In this document: piece by piece, positions 6,768-10,349 of the stretch
How the letters are laid out: each line of letters starts with the position of its first letter
Numbering within the stretch: the first letter of the stretch is position 1
From: Pseudomonadota bacterium
Lineage (GTDB): Bacteria; Pseudomonadota; Gammaproteobacteria; Burkholderiales; Rhodocyclaceae
Direction of reading: 5' to 3'
Assembly: GCA_030917225.1 (NCBI GenBank)
Contig: JAUPVD010000178.1
Coordinates: 1-10,349, forward strand
DNA length: 10,349 nucleotides
Program-made: the position numbers and the translations under genes
The notes under the pieces: model-generated
Seen by the model: the letters and a program-made list of their open reading frames with translations, nothing else
Told to the model about the DNA's origin: nothing
The model's database searches: none

Positions 6768-7859
6768 TCAGACCACGGCCTTGCCGTTGCGGGCAAAGAC
6801 CGGCTTGACGACCTTCGCCTTGAGACGCTTGTCGCGGATTTCGACTTCGACGATGTCGCCGATGGCCACGCCGAGCGGCAGGCGAGCCAGTGCGATGGAC
6901 TGCTGCAGCGTCGGCGAGAAGGTGCCGCTGGTGATTTCGCCTTCGCCTTGAGCAGTAAACACTTTCTGGTGGCCGCGCAGCACCCCCTTGTCCTGCTGCA
7001 CTTGGCCGTGGAACTGGGCCTTCTGGCCGTTGGCAACGAGCGCCGCCTTGCCGACAAAATCGCGTTCCGATTTCAGATCGACGGTCCACGCCAGCCCGGC
7101 GTCGAGCGGTGAAACCGTCTCGTCCATGTCGTTGCCGTAGAGATTCATGCCGGCTTCGAGGCGCAGCGTGTCGCGGGCACCGAGGCCGCAGGGAGCGACG
7201 CCGGCGGCGGCGAGCTTGTCCCACAGGGCTGCGGCATCAGCGGCGGGCAGGGCGATCTCGAAGCCGGTTTCACCGGTGTAGCCGGTGGTGGCCACGAAAT
7301 AATCGCCGACCTGCACGCCGAAGAAAGGCGCCAAACCTTCACTGGCAGCCTTCACCTGCGGCAGCACTTCCCAGACCTTGGCCTTGGCGTTCGGGCCCTG
7401 CACGGCGATCATGCCGAGCGGGTTGTTGCCATCCCTGCGCTCGGTAATGGTGAGGTTCAAGCCCCAGTCCTTCTGGCGCGCGGCCATCCACGCGAGATCC
7501 TTGGTCGCCGTGCCGGCGTTGATGACGATGCGCCAGGTGGTGTCGTTCAGGTAGTAGATGATCAGGTCGTCGACCACGCCGCCAGCGTCGTTGAGCATGG
7601 CCGAGTAGAGGGCCTTGCCAGCAACTTTCAGCTTGTCGACGTTGTTGGCTACGAGCCGGAGCAGGAAAGCCTTGGCATCCGGACCGACGACATCGACGGC
7701 GCACATGTGCGAGACGTCGAACATGCCGCAGTTGTTGCGCACGGCGTGGTGTTCTTCGATCTGCGAGCCATAGTTGACGGGCATGTCCCAGCCGCCAAAA
7801 TCAACCATCCGGGCGCCGGCCTTGCGATGCACTTCGTTGAGTACTGTTTTTTGTGTCAT
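6768..7859 (-). CDS. gcvT: Aminomethyltransferase, T-protein of glycine cleavage system
   Basis: A 363-residue protein, against 364 for E. coli GcvT, that releases ammonia from aminomethylated GcvH and forms 5,10-methylene-tetrahydrofolate. Recognisable family segments are [19 protein letters not shown] (16-34), [16 protein letters not shown] (37-52), [20 protein letters not shown] (81-100) with the conserved Asp pair 97-98 at the folate site, and [11 protein letters not shown]. The C-terminal barrel region includes FVGKAAL and [15 protein letters not shown] at 7859 follows an AAGGGATTGAA leader with AGGG at suitable distance. It is the first gene of the operon. The 42-nt stretch before it follows directly on the glycine riboswitch terminator, so its transcription depends on read-through of that terminator. 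Confidence 0.98.
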   Translation of the reverse strand: MTQKTVLNEVHRKAGARMVDFGGWDMPVNYGSQIEEHHAVRNNCGMFDVSHMCAVDVVGPDAKAFLLRLVANNVDKLKVAGKALYSAMLNDAGGVVDDLIIYYLNDTTWRIVINAGTATKDLAWMAARQKDWGLNLTITERRDGNNPLGMIAVQGPNAKAKVWEVLPQVKAASEGLAPFFGVQVGDYFVATTGYTGETGFEIALPAADAAALWDKLAAAGVAPCGLGARDTLRLEAGMNLYGNDMDETVSPLDAGLAWTVDLKSERDFVGKAALVANGQKAQFHGQVQQDKGVLRGHQKVFTAQGEGEITSGTFSPTLQQSIALARLPLGVAIGDIVEVEIRDKRLKAKVVKPVFARNGKAVV

Positions 7860-7901
7860 TTCAATCCCTTGGGCGAGGGTGTTGCGGTGGTTTCGAGAAA
7901 C

Positions 7902-7945
7902 AAAAAAGGGGTGAGCCGCATTTTTGCTGATGCGAACTCACCCCT
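7902..7945 (-). terminator. Riboswitch-controlled intrinsic terminator before gcvT
   Basis: In the minus-strand transcript AGGGGTGAG (7945-7937) pairs with CTCACCCCT (7915-7907). CGCAT-type pairs extend it (7934-7930 with 7921-7917), and a run of six Us follows (7907-7902). The 5' arm shares 2-4 nt with the closing helix of glycine aptamer 2, so the two structures compete. Confidence 0.9.
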
Positions 7946-8153
7946 CTGTCCTTGATACCTGAGAGATTGGCAGGTGGCAAAAATGTGGCCAACTGCTTGC
8001 CCCTTCGGTGGATGGGCGCCTGACAGGCTTGCCTGCCGGGCCATCGCTCTCCAGAGAATTCGATACTGCGAACGGTCCTTTGTGCCTGAGCGGTTGCGGG
8101 TGCGTTTGCGCCTTCGGCGACTGCATGGCTGGCATGCAGTTCTCTTCCGTTCG
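7944..8153 (-). ncRNA. Tandem glycine riboswitch (two aptamers) upstream of gcvT
   Basis: Aptamer 1 spans 8153-8069, closed by CGAACGG/CCGTTCG. It contains GAAGAGA, GCCGAAGGCGCAA and CGCTCAGGCACAAAGGACCG. Aptamer 2 spans about 8056-7944, closed by CTCTG/CAGAG, extendable by two U-G pairs. It contains GGAGAG, CACCGAAGGGGCAAGC and AATCTCTCAGGTATCAAGGAC. These are the conserved core blocks of the glycine aptamer, present twice with a linker of about 12 nt. An intrinsic terminator follows. By family knowledge, tandem glycine riboswitches before gcvT are ON switches: glycine binding stabilises the aptamer helix and disfavours termination, so glycine breakdown is switched on by excess glycine. The shared bases between aptamer 2 P1 and the terminator fit that model. 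Confidence 0.96.
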
Positions 8154-8161
8154 AGGGTCGG

Positions 8162-8191
8162 ACTATACCTTTTTGGCGTTTGGGCTGGCAA
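8162..8191 (-). promoter_or_regulatory. Sigma70 promoter of the gcvTHP operon
   Basis: On the minus strand TTGCCA (8191-8186, 5/6) and TATAGT (8167-8162, 5/6) are 18 bp apart. The predicted start near 8155 lies just before aptamer 1 of the glycine riboswitch, exactly as required. Confidence 0.7.
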
Positions 8192-8230
8192 GGTTGGTGA
8201 TGCCGATGGCGGCGGCAATGTGAAAAATCT

Positions 8231-8260
8231 GCCTGAGGGCGGCAACGCATCGCCTGAGGG
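8231..8260 (+). repeat. Direct repeat GCCTGAGGG, 21-bp spacing, between divergent promoters
   Basis: GCCTGAGGG occurs at 8231-8239 and 8252-8260, two helical turns apart, with partial similarity continuing to 11 of 13 positions. It lies upstream of both the gcv promoter and the rnm promoter, so it is a possible activator or repressor site. It may also be chance in GC-rich DNA. Confidence 0.3.
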
Positions 8261-8304
8261 GGCCGCGCCAGCCCGGTGCTGTCGTAAGTGGCTGTGTCTC
8301 GGTG

Positions 8305-8313
8305 TGCTATCAT
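8305..8313 (+). promoter_or_regulatory. Extended -10 promoter candidate for rnm-yciO-protease cluster
   Basis: TGCTATCAT matches an extended -10 (TGn plus TATCAT, 5/6). No good -35 hexamer is seen, as is usual for this class. The predicted start near 8320 gives a leader of about 30 nt before the GTG at 8352. Confidence 0.45.
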
Positions 8314-8351
8314 CCGCCGCTTCCCAAGAACCGCCCAGCGTCGCCATTTCC

Positions 8352-9182
8352 GTGCCCAACGTCGATCTCCATTGTCATTCCACCGCTTCAGACGGCTTGC
8401 TGCCGCCGGCTGAAGTTGCTCGTCGCGCGGCCGGCAATGGCGTTGAACTGCTGGCGCTGACCGATCATGACGACATCGCCGGGCTCGCCGCTGCCGCCGA
8501 AGCTGCTGCTGCGGAAGGCATGGCCTTCGTGTCCGGCGTCGAGGTCTCGATCGAATGGGAGGGGACCCAGATTCATGTCGTGGGTCTCAACTTCGACCCG
8601 CAGAATGCGGCGCTCAACGAAGGTTTGGCGTCTATTCGCGCCGGCCGGATCGATCGCGCCCAGCGCATGTCGGCCGAACTGGAAAAGATCGGTATCGCCG
8701 ATACCTTTTCTGGCGCCAATCGTCATGCCGAAAACCCGAACCTGATTTCGCGTGCCCATTTCGCCCGTTATCTGGTCGAAGCCGGCGTGTGCAAGGATGT
8801 TCGCAGTGTTTTCGAGTCCTATCTCGTGCCGGGTCGCCCCGGTTATGTCGATCATCGCTGGGCTGAACTGGAAGATGCGGTGCGCTGGATTACCGGCGCC
8901 GGTGGTGTTGCCGTTGTCGCGCATCCGGCACGCTACAAGATTTCCAGTGGCGCGATGCGGCGCTTCCTCGGCAATTTCCGCGACGTAGGTGGCGAGGCCA
9001 TCGAAGTGGTTTCAGGCAGCCATTCGCTTGACGATGTCGGCACTTATGGCCGGCTTGCCCGGGAATTCGGCTTTCTGGCCTCGCGCGGGTCGGATTTTCA
9101 CGGCCCGCAGGAAAGCTATGTCGACCTCGGCATGCTTGGGTACCTGCCGGACGGCCTGAAACCCGTATGGAGCCGTTTCTAG
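8352..9182 (+). CDS. rnm: PHP-domain phosphoesterase, RNase AM / 3',5'-nucleotide bisphosphate phosphatase type
   Basis: A 276-residue PHP-superfamily protein like E. coli YciV (RNase AM, Rnm) and the characterised Chromobacterium 3',5'-nucleotide bisphosphate phosphatase. Such enzymes remove 5' phosphates from pAp-like nucleotides or trim RNA 5' ends. All expected trinuclear metal ligands are present: H7 and H9 in DLHCHSTASDG, D38 and H39 in LTDHD, E64 in SGVEV, H75 in IHVVG, H136 in RAHFA, H191 in AHPARY, and D248 and H250 in GSDFHG. The frame is open back to 7974, but that extension runs antisense through the glycine riboswitch and lacks family similarity. GTG at 8352 gives the normal length with HxH near the N-terminus. 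No clear SD is seen, so the exact start is the least certain part. It heads a cluster with yciO (7-nt gap), an arrangement also found in E. coli. Choice between RNA and pAp as substrate cannot be made here. Confidence 0.9.
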   Translation: MPNVDLHCHSTASDGLLPPAEVARRAAGNGVELLALTDHDDIAGLAAAAEAAAAEGMAFVSGVEVSIEWEGTQIHVVGLNFDPQNAALNEGLASIRAGRIDRAQRMSAELEKIGIADTFSGANRHAENPNLISRAHFARYLVEAGVCKDVRSVFESYLVPGRPGYVDHRWAELEDAVRWITGAGGVAVVAHPARYKISSGAMRRFLGNFRDVGGEAIEVVSGSHSLDDVGTYGRLAREFGFLASRGSDFHGPQESYVDLGMLGYLPDGLKPVWSRF

Positions 9183-9189
9183 TCCGCTT

Positions 9190-9816
<627 letters not shown>

Positions 9817-9818
9817 AC

Positions 9819-10349
9819 ATGGGCGGCATGGACATCTCGGCGTTGATCCAGGGTATTGCCATCGCGGCCTTGCCGATCATTCTGGCGATTACGCTGCACG
9901 AGGCGGCACACGGTTACGCGGCCCGCTATTTCGGCGACCCGACCGCCTGGATGGAAGGGCGGATCACGGCCAATCCGCTCAAGCATATCGACCCGGTGGG
10001 GACACTGGTCGTGCCGATCGCGATCCTGCTGTTTTCCGGTGGTGGCATTCTGTTTGGCTGGGCCAAACCGGTGCCGGTCAATTTTGGCAACCTGCGCAAC
10101 CCCAAGCGCGACATGCTCTGGGTGGCGGCCGCCGGCCCCGCAGCCAATCTGGCCATGACACTGGCCTGGGCCGCCGTTCTGAAAGCCGCCTGGCTGTTGC
10201 CGCTGAACTATTTCAGCCTGCCCATGGCGCGCATGGCGGAAACGGGGATAGGGATCAATATCGCGCTGATGGTACTGAACCTGTTTCCGTTGCCACCACT
10301 CGATGGCGGGCGGATTGCGGTCAGCCTGTTGCCGCACCGGCTGGCATGG
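9819..10349 (+). CDS. Site-2 protease family intramembrane zinc metalloprotease (3' end outside window)
   Basis: The first 177 codons of an M50-type (site-2 protease) membrane protein, open to the right edge. The metal-binding motif HEAAH is at residues 27-31 within a hydrophobic segment (about 11-36). NPLKHIDPVGT (52-62), GWAKPVPVNFGNLRNPKRD (80-98) and AAGPAANL (104-111) follow. NLFPLPPLDGGR (154-165) carries the third metal ligand, D162. This is the short single-domain form without a PDZ insert, similar to SpoIVFB-like relatives rather than RseP; substrates are unknown. The ATG at 9819 is 2 nt after the yciO stop; the in-frame ATG at 9828, preceded by GGGCGG, is an equally possible start (MDISALIQ). 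Tight spacing suggests co-transcription with rnm and yciO. From general knowledge of betaproteobacteria, trpS and scpA often follow, but that lies outside the window. Confidence 0.93.
   Translation, partial: MGGMDISALIQGIAIAALPIILAITLHEAAHGYAARYFGDPTAWMEGRITANPLKHIDPVGTLVVPIAILLFSGGGILFGWAKPVPVNFGNLRNPKRDMLWVAAAGPAANLAMTLAWAAVLKAAWLLPLNYFSLPMARMAETGIGINIALMVLNLFPLPPLDGGRIAVSLLPHRLAW

Noticed and set aside
7974..8351. Long N-terminal extension of the PHP protein from ATG 7974
   Set aside because: It lies antisense over the glycine riboswitch and upstream of the likely promoter at 8305-8313. PHP proteins of this family start a few residues before the HxH motif.

Overview
This is a GC-rich window from a Gram-negative chromosome. 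It most resembles a betaproteobacterium of the Rhodocyclaceae type (Dechloromonas/Azonexus-like). That placement is an inference from codon and base composition, a riboswitch-led gcvT-gcvH-gcvP operon, an rnm-yciO-site-2-protease cluster and a REP-type palindrome pair. No gene in the window is diagnostic for the taxon. No tRNA, rRNA, CRISPR array, transposase or phage gene was seen.

Left part (1-1506): a gene running off the left edge on the minus strand has a long leader containing a clear cobalamin (B12) riboswitch (about 178-357). Only 46 N-terminal residues are visible and I do not recognise the product. Divergently, a TTG-started gene (496-1506) encodes a nucleotidyltransferase-fold protein of the GSU2403-like type. 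Its promoter and ribosome binding site are spanned by an inverted repeat.

Middle left (1507-3342): a CPA1-family Na+/H+ antiporter (1639-3195) is preceded by four 11-bp-phased GATT half-sites. It is followed by a bidirectional terminator (3293-3324) that it shares with the convergent gcv operon.

Centre (3343-8191, minus strand): this is a complete glycine cleavage operon in the order promoter, tandem glycine riboswitch, intrinsic terminator, gcvT, gcvH, gcvP. T-protein, H-protein and P-protein together decarboxylate glycine and pass its methylene carbon to tetrahydrofolate. The shared L-protein (lpd) is not in the window. The riboswitch and terminator make expression depend on glycine. An inverted pair of REP-like palindromes with compensatory stem changes sits between gcvH and gcvP.

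Right part (8192-10349, plus strand): starting divergently from the gcv promoter is a tight cluster. It holds a PHP-domain phosphoesterase (rnm/YciV type), a YciO/YrdC-type protein and a site-2 intramembrane metalloprotease cut by the right edge. The spacings of 7 and 2 nt suggest one transcript. The rnm-yciO pair is also adjacent in E. coli.

The most notable points are regulatory: two riboswitches (B12 and glycine), the inverted repeat over the nucleotidyltransferase promoter and SD, the 11-bp-phased array before the antiporter, and the covarying REP pair inside the gcv operon. I found no convincing new multi-gene system; the genes themselves belong to known families.
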